Below, piece after piece: positions 1 through 8,344 of a stretch of 32,535 bases of DNA (the first letter of the stretch is position 1; every line of letters starts with the position of its first letter). A program made the position numbers and the translations under genes. The notes beneath the pieces were generated by a model. It worked only from the letters and a program-made list of their open reading frames with translations. It made no database searches and had not been told where the DNA came from. The stretch comes from Bacteroidales bacterium (GTDB taxonomy: Bacteria; Bacteroidota; Bacteroidia; Bacteroidales; F082), in NCBI GenBank assembly GCA_023229245.1, contig JALNZU010000034.1, forward strand, positions 1 through 32,535. Direction: 5' to 3'.

Positions 1-2241
1 ATAACCGTCATTGTCAATATCGTCTAGTCGGAAAAACTGTATCAGCAAATTATTTCCAATGTATCCTTGTTCGAGTACCTGTCCGTTTACCGGATTGATC
101 AGGTAAATATTGCCATTGAAGCTACCGGCTATGATATCCGGTATCCCGTCTTCGTTGATATCGTCTATACTTTCGAGGGCAAACACGGCAGATCCCGAAG
201 TTGTATGTGTCCACATAATTTCACCATTAGCTCCATTAATACCTATTACACGTCCTTCTGTTTCATTCGGGCTGGTAGTCCCGGCTATCACATCAGGTAT
301 TCCGTCTCCATTTACGTCGGGTATGCCTATCACGGCATAGGCGGCACTATTCACAAAGCATTCCCATATAGGGGTGCCGTTTTTTCCATCTAAACAGTAG
401 ATGCGTCTAGGGCCTGTGTTAGTGCCATCATTACCTGTTGCAGCGAGTACGTCGGCAATCCCGTCATTGTTAAAGTCGAAGCGGGTATCTATTTGATATA
501 CCCAGCCGCCAGAGCCGTAGGTATTGGTTTGATGCTTCCAGAGTATGTCACCTGTTTTTCCACTCAGAGCTACAACAGACCGGTCGCCCCAAGCTGTCCC
601 TACCACTATATCCTGGTATCCGTCATTATCAATATCGCCTATAGTTGACAACGCATTTTGCTGATAGATAGAGCCAGATGATATTTCACGTTCCCATATC
701 ACCTGACCTTCACCGGAGGCGTTACCGTTGAAAGCCCGTATGAAATTATCTTCCGAACAGACGATCACATCTTCTATTCCGTCACCAGTGATGTCAGAGA
801 TATAGCCAATAGCTTTAGGACTGTTATCCGATCCACCAGTGATTTGATATTCCCACAAAGGAGTGCCTATCTCGTATGCTTCTTCAAGCCCTTGACCTGT
901 GAGCTGTACCTCAAAAGGGTTTTGTTCCGGATCATTGGAAACGAGTATTAATTGTGCGGCATAGGAGGTGCTTTCGGTGGGCCAGAACCAGATATCAAAA
1001 CTTGCCATACCGAGAGGCGCTAAATTCAGTGGGAATGTAGCAGAAGTCTCTACATAAAATCCTGTGTTGTCGATACTGATACTTTCAATAGAAAGTATGG
1101 CGTCTCCGCGATTTTGAAGCTGCATTCGCCAGTATTTGCTGGCTCCTTTGCGGATAGTGCCGTAATCATATTCGGTTATGAGTTGATAGATAAAAGGACC
1201 GCTCTTGAGTCCAAATCCTGTTACACTCAGTTCAATGGCGCCTTGAATAGGGTCGTTGGAGTCTAATATTGCATTTCCGGTTGCCTCACCCGGCTCAGTC
1301 GGGGAGAATATGATTGAAAACTCAAATGAATCCTCAGGTAAAATTTCAACAGGGAAGCTCTGATCAGTATAAAACGGCAGGTTTTCGTCAAAAGCGATAT
1401 TTTCTATGATCAGTGGTGCTGAACCTGTATTGAATACTTCCATATTCCAGACACCATCATCTCCTATAGTAATATTCCCATAGTCATAGCTTACTACAGG
1501 CACTACTATAGCCGGTGCCCCACTTCCACCCGGATCAACTTGATACAAAGTGCTGTTCGATCCTAAAGCTCCGGCTACATACCATATATAGGTGCCATCA
1601 AAAACGATCCCTGCCGGACGTTCGATCTCCGATTCATGGCTTTCCAAAATAGTCCCATCCTGATCTACTTTATGGATCGTATAGGCATAATAATCTACTA
1701 TCCAGAGATCGTCGTCCTGTAGACAAATATCCCAGGGCTGATCTTCTGGCGGGATAAATTCATGCATGACAGTTCCAGTATTATCTACCTTATATACTTT
1801 TCCCGGATCGGGATAATAAGTGCATACCCAGAAGTTGCCATCATCATAAGCTATACCCGACATATACTGATCGGGCAGGTCAAACTGCGAGATGATAGTG
1901 CCGTCTAACCCAAGTTGCAACGCATAAGCCGGAGAACCATCCCGATCAATGATCCAGAGATGTTCACCGTCAAAAGTCATCCCGTATGAATCGCCTATAT
2001 ACGGGTTAGTAAACAATAATTCTGCCTGCGCTGTAGTTGGATCGAAACGATAAACCCTGTCGCCCTGAGCACCATAAATTCCATAGTACAAAAAGCTTCC
2101 ATCCCAGGCTAAGCCCGAAGCTTTACCCGGAACAGAATAAGACGATACTATAGTCCATTCACCGGTTTGGGCATAGCTGAAAACAGTACCTAAACAACAT
2201 AGCATAGCAGGTAGTAATAACGATAGTATTTTGTTTTTCAT
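1..2241 (-). CDS. Large secreted FG-GAP / beta-propeller protein with two ASH-like domains (3' end outside window)
   Basis: The frame is open from ATG at 2241 to the window edge, giving 747 residues with no stop. A Sec signal peptide (about residues 1-25, ending near SYAQ) marks it as exported. Residues 25-235 have repeated short blocks ending in W-I or Y-I with D-G turns, like an NHL or 6-bladed propeller. Residues about 245-343 and 346-451 are two similar Ig-like modules (phrases such as LDSNDP and LVSNDP), typical of 'choice-of-anchor D'/ASH domains. From about 455 onward there are FG-GAP-type repeats, each with a calcium-loop motif (DITGDG 483, DIDNDG 536, DFNNDG 589, DVNGDG 642, DINEDG 694, DIDNDG 741). 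Such proteins in this phylum usually end in a T9SS sorting domain, which would lie outside the window. Surface adhesion or matrix binding is an inference; the function is unknown. Confidence 0.85.
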   Translation of the reverse strand, partial: MKNKILSLLLPAMLCCLGTVFSYAQTGEWTIVSSYSVPGKASGLAWDGSFLYYGIYGAQGDRVYRFDPTTAQAELLFTNPYIGDSYGMTFDGEHLWIIDRDGSPAYALQLGLDGTIISQFDLPDQYMSGIAYDDGNFWVCTYYPDPGKVYKVDNTGTVMHEFIPPEDQPWDICLQDDDLWIVDYYAYTIHKVDQDGTILESHESEIERPAGIVFDGTYIWYVAGALGSNSTLYQVDPGGSGAPAIVVPVVSYDYGNITIGDDGVWNMEVFNTGSAPLIIENIAFDENLPFYTDQSFPVEILPEDSFEFSIIFSPTEPGEATGNAILDSNDPIQGAIELSVTGFGLKSGPFIYQLITEYDYGTIRKGASKYWRMQLQNRGDAILSIESISIDNTGFYVETSATFPLNLAPLGMASFDIWFWPTESTSYAAQLILVSNDPEQNPFEVQLTGQGLEEAYEIGTPLWEYQITGGSDNSPKAIGYISDITGDGIEDVIVCSEDNFIRAFNGNASGEGQVIWEREISSGSIYQQNALSTIGDIDNDGYQDIVVGTAWGDRSVVALSGKTGDILWKHQTNTYGSGGWVYQIDTRFDFNNDGIADVLAATGNDGTNTGPRRIYCLDGKNGTPIWECFVNSAAYAVIGIPDVNGDGIPDVIAGTTSPNETEGRVIGINGANGEIMWTHTTSGSAVFALESIDDINEDGIPDIIAGSFNGNIYLINPVNGQVLEQGYIGNNLLIQFFRLDDIDNDGY

Positions 2242-2272
2242 AAGACAAAAGGTGTTAAAATTTAGTATTGAG

Positions 2273-2280
2273 CAAAAATA
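2273..2280 (-). promoter_or_regulatory. Putative -7 box (TATTTTTG) for the FG-GAP protein gene
   Basis: On the minus strand the sequence reads TATTTTTG, an exact match to the Bacteroidota -7 consensus TAnnTTTG, 31 bp upstream of the ATG at 2241. I see no good -33 TTTG at the expected distance. Confidence 0.45.
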
Positions 2281-2474
2281 TGGTGTAAAGATACAAAATA
2301 CATTGATTCAATGCTATAAGAAATATACCAATGGGATAAGAGGCTTTTCTGAGGCCAAAGCTACTGTTTGCAGCCTATAACCTATAGCGAGAATAGGTGT
2401 ATCAGCCCTGTTAACCGGATGTGTTTGGTCTGAGAATCGGGAGAAGTTACCTGTTTTATAAAGGAGACAGTGGT

Positions 2475-5111
2475 TTATTCTGATTGAGAAAAGCTTGCAA
2501 TCTGTTCTTCAAGCACTTGTATGCGAGCTAATGCGTCAGATTCTTTTTTGCGTTCCGTCTCTATCACTCTATCCGGTGCATTTGCGACGAACTTTTCGTT
2601 GGACAGTTTCTTTTGTACTGTTGTCAGAAACCCTTTGGTGTAATTAAGCTCTTGTCTAAGCTTGCTGAGTTCGGCCTCACGGTCTAATGTCTCCTCAAGA
2701 GGCACGAAAAACTCGGTACTTCTGATCACGAATCCGAATGCTGCTTTTGGAGCCTGATGTACGTATTCTAAGTGTTCGATATTGCATAGCTTGGATGCGA
2801 TTAAGTCGAAGCTGGTATCGTTTCCTTGAGGTAGTGCTTTGATAAACAGTTGAATAGGAGTTCGTAATGCAATGTTTTTCTCTGCTCTGAATTTTCGTAT
2901 CGCATTGATGACTTCCGCAGCATAATCAAATTTTGTAAGTATCTCCTCATCGAAATCTTTGGGCTCCGGTTTACGAGATACGATGATGTCTTCGCCTTCA
3001 GCCCTATCCCGTAATGCATGCCATAATTCTTCGGTAATGAACGGCATGAACGGATGAAGTAGTTGCATCAGCTGCTCGAATAATTGAGTGGTTCTTTCAA
3101 GTGTGAGGCTATCCACAGGTTTGCCATACTCAGGTTTTATGATTTCTAAGAACCAGGAGCAAAAGTCGTCCCATATCAGTTTATAGATTCCCATCAGCGC
3201 ATCTGAGAGCCTGAATTTTTCATAGTACTCTTCGGTTTGCTGCACTACCTGATTAAATCGGGCTTCGAACCAACGTATAGCTATTTGAGCTGTTTGGGGT
3301 TGCTCTAACTGGTTGTCCGTCTGCCATCCTTTGACTAATCTCAGTGCATTCCATATCTTATTGCTGAAGTTGCGCCCTTGTTCGCACAGGCTCTCGTCAA
3401 ACGGCAGGTCGTTGCCGGCAGGAGCGGTAAGCAGAAGCCCCATACGAACACCATCTGCGCCAAAGCGTTCAATCAGCTCTAATGGTTCGGGTGAGTTGCC
3501 AAGGGTTTTCGACATTTTACGGCCAAGCTTGTCACGTACTATGCCAGTGAAATATACATTTTTGAATGGGATGTCGTGCTGGTACTCCAACCCAGCCATG
3601 ATCATACGTGCTACCCAGAAAAAAATGATGTCGGGTGCGGTAACTAAATCGTTGGTAGGATAATAGTATCGTATCTCGGGATTGTCAGGCTTTCGTATGC
3701 CATCAAATACTGAAATAGGCCACAACCAGGAAGAAAACCATGTATCTACCACATCTTCATCCTGCTGCAGATCGGTGAGTTGCCAATCTTTTTCGGGGAA
3801 TTGAGTACGGCAAATAGTCAACGCTTCTTCTATACTTTTTGCTACTACCATTTCGCCATCAGGCAGGTAATATACAGGGATGCGCTGCCCCCACCAAAGT
3901 TGACGTGAGATGCACCAATCTTTTACATTCTCCATCCAATGCCGGTACATGTTTTTGAACTTGGGAGGATGGAATTGAATAGTGTCATTCTCAACTACTT
4001 CTAAGGCTTTTTCGGCAAAGGCATCCATCTTCAGAAACCATTGCAAGGATATCTTAGGTTCTATTACCGCATCGGTGCGCTCCGAAAAACCTAGCTTATT
4101 CACATAGTCTTCGATTTTCACTAAGTTTGAAGCTGCTTCCAATAAAGGAATGATCGCTTTACGTGCATCAAATCTGTCCATGCCGATCAACAGCGTAGCT
4201 GCTTCGCTAAGAGTTCCGTCATCATTAAAGATATCCACTACCGGCAGCTTGTGTGTAAGGCCTAAGGTATAGTCGTTGATATCATGTGCAGGAGTGATCT
4301 TAAGAGCACCCGTACCAAACTCTCTGTCCACATACTCATCAACTATAATTGGTATAGGACGATTGATCAGGGGTACTAATGCATTCTTTCCATGGAACGC
4401 TGTATAACGTTCATCTTCAGGATGCACGCATATGGCTGTGTCGCCCAATATAGTTTCCGGTCGGGTAGTGGCGATAGTGATATATGTATCCTCCCCTTCA
4501 ATTGAATATCGTATATAATATAGTTTTGACTGTATTTCTTTGTAAAACACTTCTTCGTCGGAAACAGCTGTTAGTGCTTGCGGGTCCCAGTTGACCATTC
4601 GTACGCCACGATATATCAGTCCTTTATGGTACAGGTCAATAAATACATCAATGACTGATTCATACAGACTTGCGTCCATAGTAAAGGCTGTTCGTTCCCA
4701 GTCGCAGGAGGCTCCTAACTTTTTCAGTTGCTCTAATATGATGCCGCCGTGCTTTTCGCGCCATTCCCATGCGTGCTGCATGAATTCTTCGCGGCTGATA
4801 GCTGATTTTTCAATGCCTTCGGCTTTAAGCTTGCTTACTACCTTGTTCTCAGTGGCTATGGAAGCATGGTCGGTGCCCGGTACCCAGCAGGCATTTTTTC
4901 CCGACATACGGGCACGACGCACCAACACATCTTGTATGGTATTGTTGAGCATATGACCCATATGCAATACTCCGGTTACATTGGGTGGCGGGATAACGAT
5001 AGTATAAGCTTCCCGTTCATCGGGCTCGGAATGAAAATATCCCTTTTTCATCCAGTGGTCATACCATTTTTGCTCTAACTCGGCCGGATCGTATTTGCTG
5101 TTGATATCCAT
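2475..5111 (-). CDS. valS: Valyl-tRNA synthetase
   Basis: This 878-residue class I aminoacyl-tRNA synthetase charges tRNA-Val with valine in the cytoplasm. The HIGH motif appears as HMGH (50-53) after PPPNVTG. The CP1 editing insertion carries TTRPETILGDTA (215-226), and the catalytic domain has WCISRQLWWGQRIP (399-412). The KMSKS loop reads KMSKT (532-536), with Thr in place of the usual Ser. The last 65 or so residues are Lys/Glu-rich heptads, matching the tRNA-binding C-terminal coiled coil of ValRS. The length is normal for bacterial ValRS. The start ATG at 5111 (MDINSKYDPAELEQKWY) fits the family N-terminus. The gene is transcribed alone, with a good -7 box 38 bp upstream of the start. 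Confidence 0.98.
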   Translation of the reverse strand: MDINSKYDPAELEQKWYDHWMKKGYFHSEPDEREAYTIVIPPPNVTGVLHMGHMLNNTIQDVLVRRARMSGKNACWVPGTDHASIATENKVVSKLKAEGIEKSAISREEFMQHAWEWREKHGGIILEQLKKLGASCDWERTAFTMDASLYESVIDVFIDLYHKGLIYRGVRMVNWDPQALTAVSDEEVFYKEIQSKLYYIRYSIEGEDTYITIATTRPETILGDTAICVHPEDERYTAFHGKNALVPLINRPIPIIVDEYVDREFGTGALKITPAHDINDYTLGLTHKLPVVDIFNDDGTLSEAATLLIGMDRFDARKAIIPLLEAASNLVKIEDYVNKLGFSERTDAVIEPKISLQWFLKMDAFAEKALEVVENDTIQFHPPKFKNMYRHWMENVKDWCISRQLWWGQRIPVYYLPDGEMVVAKSIEEALTICRTQFPEKDWQLTDLQQDEDVVDTWFSSWLWPISVFDGIRKPDNPEIRYYYPTNDLVTAPDIIFFWVARMIMAGLEYQHDIPFKNVYFTGIVRDKLGRKMSKTLGNSPEPLELIERFGADGVRMGLLLTAPAGNDLPFDESLCEQGRNFSNKIWNALRLVKGWQTDNQLEQPQTAQIAIRWFEARFNQVVQQTEEYYEKFRLSDALMGIYKLIWDDFCSWFLEIIKPEYGKPVDSLTLERTTQLFEQLMQLLHPFMPFITEELWHALRDRAEGEDIIVSRKPEPKDFDEEILTKFDYAAEVINAIRKFRAEKNIALRTPIQLFIKALPQGNDTSFDLIASKLCNIEHLEYVHQAPKAAFGFVIRSTEFFVPLEETLDREAELSKLRQELNYTKGFLTTVQKKLSNEKFVANAPDRVIETERKKESDALARIQVLEEQIASFSQSE

Positions 5112-5148
5112 AGACTTGTTCTTTGTAAGGCACAGGTGTTAAAGGTTG

Positions 5149-5156
5149 CAAAAGTA
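5149..5156 (-). promoter_or_regulatory. Putative -7 box (TACTTTTG) for valS
   Basis: The minus strand reads TACTTTTG followed by C, an exact TAnnTTTG match, 38 bp upstream of the valS ATG. The -33 element is not obvious. Confidence 0.5.
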
Positions 5157-5409
5157 GTAATTTTTTGAACTTTGATGCTGGCACATATGTGGTAAACCTT
5201 TAATCGGTAAGCTTTGGTGCTGGCAAAGCCGGGTAAGTATGTGCATATAATGTACTATTGATACATGTGTTTTAATGATTGTTTTGTGTCTTGGCAGGCT
5301 CACTGCTTTAACCGATCAGATATGTGCGCATAGTATTGTCAAGCTATTATTTTCTGGTTGATAAGAGTGCCCGTTCACTGTCTTTTTCAGCCCATCATGT
5401 TAATTTTAC

Positions 5410-5440
5410 TTGGAAAGCAAGGTTTTTTGTCTAAATTTGC
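5410..5440 (+). promoter_or_regulatory. Putative promoter of the POT transporter gene
   Basis: CTTG at 5410-5413 is followed after 19 bp by TAAATTTG at 5433-5440, an exact match to the -7 consensus TAnnTTTG. The ATG lies about 60 bp downstream. Confidence 0.5.
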
Positions 5441-5502
5441 TCGCCTAAGAATTTGGGATATTATTTTATTTACTCAAAATTATAACTTAAACTATTGATT
5501 GT

Positions 5503-6999
5503 ATGTTTAAAGGACACCCTAAAGGACTGATTTCAGCGGCGCTGGCCAATATGGGCGAGCGTTTCGGCTTTTACACCATGATGGCGATTCTGACCTTGTT
5601 TTTAATGTCGAAATTCAATATTTCGGGTACAGAAGCCGGAACACTTTATTCTATTTTCTACGGTGCTATTTATGCATTGGCTTTAGTAGGAGGTATTATT
5701 GCTGATAAGTCAAGAAATTACAAGGGCACTATCATAGCCGGCCTGGTAGTGATGGCTGCCGGTTATGCATTTTTAGCTCTTCCGGCTATGATCACTTCAA
5801 AATATATTGCACTGGGCGCCTTGTTGGTCATTGCTTTTGGAAATGGCTTGTTTAAAGGAAACCTACAGGCTATCGTAGGTCAGATGTATGATAATCCAGA
5901 CTATGCTCATAAGCGCGATTCAGGCTTCCAGATATTTTATATGTTTATCAATCTGGGAGCAATGTTTGCACCATTTCTGGCCACATGGGTACGCAATACG
6001 TTCGTAGCTATGCAGGGATATAAATACAATGCCGAACTACCTGGTTTCTGTCATCAATTCCTCGACGGGAAAATGGCCGAAGATGTTGTGAGCGGACGGT
6101 TTACCGAATTAGCTACTTTGGTATCCGATGGTGCGATACCGGATAATCTGAATGCATTTGCCGTATCCTATCTTGACGCATTTAATACCGGATTCCACTA
6201 TGCATTTTTAACAGCCGTATTTGCCATGTTTGTCTCATTGGCTATATTCCTTGGCACCAAGAAGATGTTGCCAAATCCTACTGTGCATGTAAAGAAGACC
6301 GAAGTATCAAAAGAAGAGATCATGCAAGATGCCAAAGAGATCAAACAGCGTATTTTAGCTTTGTTTGCTGTATTTGGAGTGGTAATTTTCTTCTGGTTCT
6401 CATTCCATCAGAATGGATTGACACTGACAATGTTTGCCAAAGACTATACGCTTCTTGGTGGAATTTTCCCATCAGTGGAATCATTCCAATCCATCAACCC
6501 AATATTAGTGGTTACCCTCACGCCCATCATTATTTTTATCTTTTCCAGATTGGCCAAACGAGGTAAAGAGCCTTCCACACCAAAGAAGATTGCAATAGGT
6601 ATGGGTATCGCTGCAACGGCTTTTATCATTATGACTATTGGATCGCTTGGACTTCCCAAGCTTAGCGAGGTTACTGCTATGGGTGGTTTGCCTGATATAC
6701 AACGTGTAACACCCTGGTTATTGTTTGGGGTATATTTTGTTTTGACAGTAGCTGAGTTGTTTATCTCACCATTAGGCCTTTCATTTGTCTCAAAAGTAGC
6801 ACCTGCTCATCTGCAAGGAGCTATGCAAGGTGGATGGTTAGCAGCTACAGCAGTAGGAAATGTATCGCTGTTCTTAGGTGCTATGATGTATGAAAATATT
6901 TCTATCTCAGTAACCTGGTCAGTCTTTGTGATAGTTTGTCTTATCTCAATGATCACAATGTTTGCTATGGTGAAATGGCTTGAAAGAGTAGCTAAGTAA
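5503..6999 (+). CDS. POT/PTR2 family proton-coupled oligopeptide transporter
   Basis: This 498-residue polytopic inner-membrane protein of the major facilitator superfamily should import di- or tripeptides with protons. The start MFKGHPKGLISAALANMGERFGFY is the usual N-terminus of the Bacteroidota POT clade. Its ExxER motif on helix 1 reads NMGER (16-20), so the first Glu is replaced by Asn, as I recall for this clade. The PTR2 signature is present as FQIFYMFINLGAM (142-154). GGIIADKS (63-70) matches the MFS loop 2-3 motif. About 12-14 hydrophobic segments are visible. The gene is a single unit with its own putative promoter and a strong terminator 20 bp after the stop. The exact peptide specificity cannot be read from sequence. 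Confidence 0.93.
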   Translation: MFKGHPKGLISAALANMGERFGFYTMMAILTLFLMSKFNISGTEAGTLYSIFYGAIYALALVGGIIADKSRNYKGTIIAGLVVMAAGYAFLALPAMITSKYIALGALLVIAFGNGLFKGNLQAIVGQMYDNPDYAHKRDSGFQIFYMFINLGAMFAPFLATWVRNTFVAMQGYKYNAELPGFCHQFLDGKMAEDVVSGRFTELATLVSDGAIPDNLNAFAVSYLDAFNTGFHYAFLTAVFAMFVSLAIFLGTKKMLPNPTVHVKKTEVSKEEIMQDAKEIKQRILALFAVFGVVIFFWFSFHQNGLTLTMFAKDYTLLGGIFPSVESFQSINPILVVTLTPIIIFIFSRLAKRGKEPSTPKKIAIGMGIAATAFIIMTIGSLGLPKLSEVTAMGGLPDIQRVTPWLLFGVYFVLTVAELFISPLGLSFVSKVAPAHLQGAMQGGWLAATAVGNVSLFLGAMMYENISISVTWSVFVIVCLISMITMFAMVKWLERVAK

Positions 7000-7019
7000 A
7001 TGAGTTGAATTTTTGTTTC

Positions 7020-7055
7020 AAGGCAGGGCACTATTCAATATGCCCTGCCTTTTTT
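7020..7055 (+). terminator. Rho-independent terminator after the POT transporter gene
   Basis: The 10-bp perfect stem AGGCAGGGCA (7021-7030) / TGCCCTGCCT (7041-7050) has a 10-nt loop and runs into a tract of T to 7055. Confidence 0.9.
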
Positions 7056-7081
7056 AATGTACACCTAAAAGGCATAACCGT

Positions 7082-8020
7082 ATGCATGAAATAAGACGAT
7101 ACAATAGGTATACCGATTATATGAAGACTATATTTGGTGCAAGGGTGCAGAAAATCAGTGTTGATGCCGGTTTTACATGTCCCAACCGTGATGGTACCAA
7201 AGGATATGGCGGCTGTAGCTACTGTGATGGTGAGGCTTTTAGCCCTTCTTACTGTATACCGGATAAAGATATCAGTCAACAAATTGCTGAAGGTATTGAA
7301 TTTCATCAGAGAAGATACAGAAAGGCTACGAACTATTTAGTCTATCTACAGTCTTATTCTAATACGTATAAACCTCTTCCCGAATTAGTCAGGATATATG
7401 AAGAGGCTTTAGCCTATCCTCAGGTGGTTGGACTTGTCATAGGCACCCGGCCGGATACTATTGATGAGCAAAAGTTGGATTATTTGAGTACGCTGCAAAA
7501 GAACGCTTTCATTATGATTGAATATGGAGTTGAGAGCGTGTATGACCAAACCTTGAGGCGTATCAACAGGGGCCACGATTTTCAAACAGCCGTTGATGCA
7601 ATACAACTCACGCATGAAAAAGGGATCCCATGTGGCGCTCATTTTATATTTGGTTTGCCGGGTGAAACAAAAGCGATGATGTTAGCAGCAGCAGAAGTGA
7701 TCTCCTCACTACCCCTTACTTCGGTGAAATTTCATCAGCTGCAATTGTTTAAGAATACCTCCTTGACTAAGGAATATCTGACAAATCCAGAGGATTTCAC
7801 ATTATTTTCTTTGGATGACTATATTCAATTTATAGTTGAGTTTATCAGCCTGGTGAGACCAGAGCTTATAATTGAGCGCTTAGCCGGTGAAGTACCACCT
7901 CGTTTTTTGGTTAGCCCGCCATGGGGGAAGCTGCGCTACGATCAGGTGAGAATACTGATTGAGAAAAAGATGGAAGAAATGGATGTCTGGCAAGGGAAAT
8001 TTTATAGAAAGACATCTTAG
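7082..8020 (+). CDS. YhcC-like radical SAM protein (TIGR01212 family)
   Basis: This 312-residue protein has the same length as E. coli YhcC (about 310 aa) and the family hallmark CPNRDGTKGYGGCSYC, which places the iron-sulfur cysteines at C33, C45 and C48 in a Cx11CxxC spacing rather than the standard Cx3Cx2C. Other matches are the SAM-domain strand IEYGVES near 144 and HFIFGLPGET around residue 188. The family binds a [4Fe-4S] cluster and cleaves S-adenosylmethionine; its substrate was long unassigned, so I give no reaction. The ATG at 7082 fits the family N-terminus (RYNRYTDYMKTIFG). No partner gene is linked, since a terminator precedes it and 324 bp of non-coding sequence follow. Confidence 0.9.
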   Translation: MHEIRRYNRYTDYMKTIFGARVQKISVDAGFTCPNRDGTKGYGGCSYCDGEAFSPSYCIPDKDISQQIAEGIEFHQRRYRKATNYLVYLQSYSNTYKPLPELVRIYEEALAYPQVVGLVIGTRPDTIDEQKLDYLSTLQKNAFIMIEYGVESVYDQTLRRINRGHDFQTAVDAIQLTHEKGIPCGAHFIFGLPGETKAMMLAAAEVISSLPLTSVKFHQLQLFKNTSLTKEYLTNPEDFTLFSLDDYIQFIVEFISLVRPELIIERLAGEVPPRFLVSPPWGKLRYDQVRILIEKKMEEMDVWQGKFYRKTS

Positions 8021-8344
8021 CCCGTAAATATTTGTCAGCTGATCTGATCTATGTGCGTACCTTGAAATAAGGCGTACAACTTATACTAGTTGGAAACAAT
8101 TAGATGTTTCAGCAGTCAAAAGCCTGTTTCTTCATTTGGTGTAGCTTTATAATCAGAGCCTGTACTGTATCATTATGTCTATTAACCATAGTCTTTGACA
8201 GATGTTATAGCTTATGAAGCTTGGCGTCTTCGCGATCGGCCGCTATAAAAACTCATAAAGTTTTTTAAAAAAAACAGGGTGTACATATAGTTTTTTCTAA
8301 CTTTGTCTTAATTTCACGGTATTATTAACCAAAATAACTCTATT
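8021..8344 (+). other. Intergenic region upstream of the T9SS cargo gene
   Basis: These 324 bp hold no credible ORF, tRNA or strong terminator. A weak, bulged hairpin lies near 8056-8078 without a T tract. The last 80 bp become very AT-rich and contain the putative -7 box of the downstream gene. Confidence 0.45.
8298..8305 (+). promoter_or_regulatory. Putative -7 box (TAACTTTG) of the T9SS cargo gene
   Basis: TAACTTTG matches TAnnTTTG exactly and lies about 40 bp before the ATG at 8345. A-rich DNA (8261-8274) sits just upstream. No TTTG is seen at -33. Confidence 0.45.

Larger units (their letters stand above)
5112..5502. other. Divergent intergenic region between valS and the peptide transporter gene
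   Basis: These 391 bp hold no credible ORF or RNA gene. They contain the putative promoters of both flanking genes (5149-5156 minus; 5410-5440 plus) and a perfect 10-bp palindrome CACATATGTG at 5182-5191, just upstream of the valS promoter. The word TGCTGGCA occurs twice (around 5175 and 5220) without forming a longer repeat. I see no T-box or other recognisable riboswitch. Confidence 0.5.

Noticed and set aside
67..393. 108-residue plus-strand ORF at the left edge
   Set aside because: It lies opposite the FG-GAP repeat region, whose minus-strand frame is open for 747 codons with clear domain motifs.
2378..2400. ACCTAT/ATAGGT hairpin between valS and the FG-GAP gene
   Set aside because: Short stem without a T tract on either strand; not convincing as a terminator.
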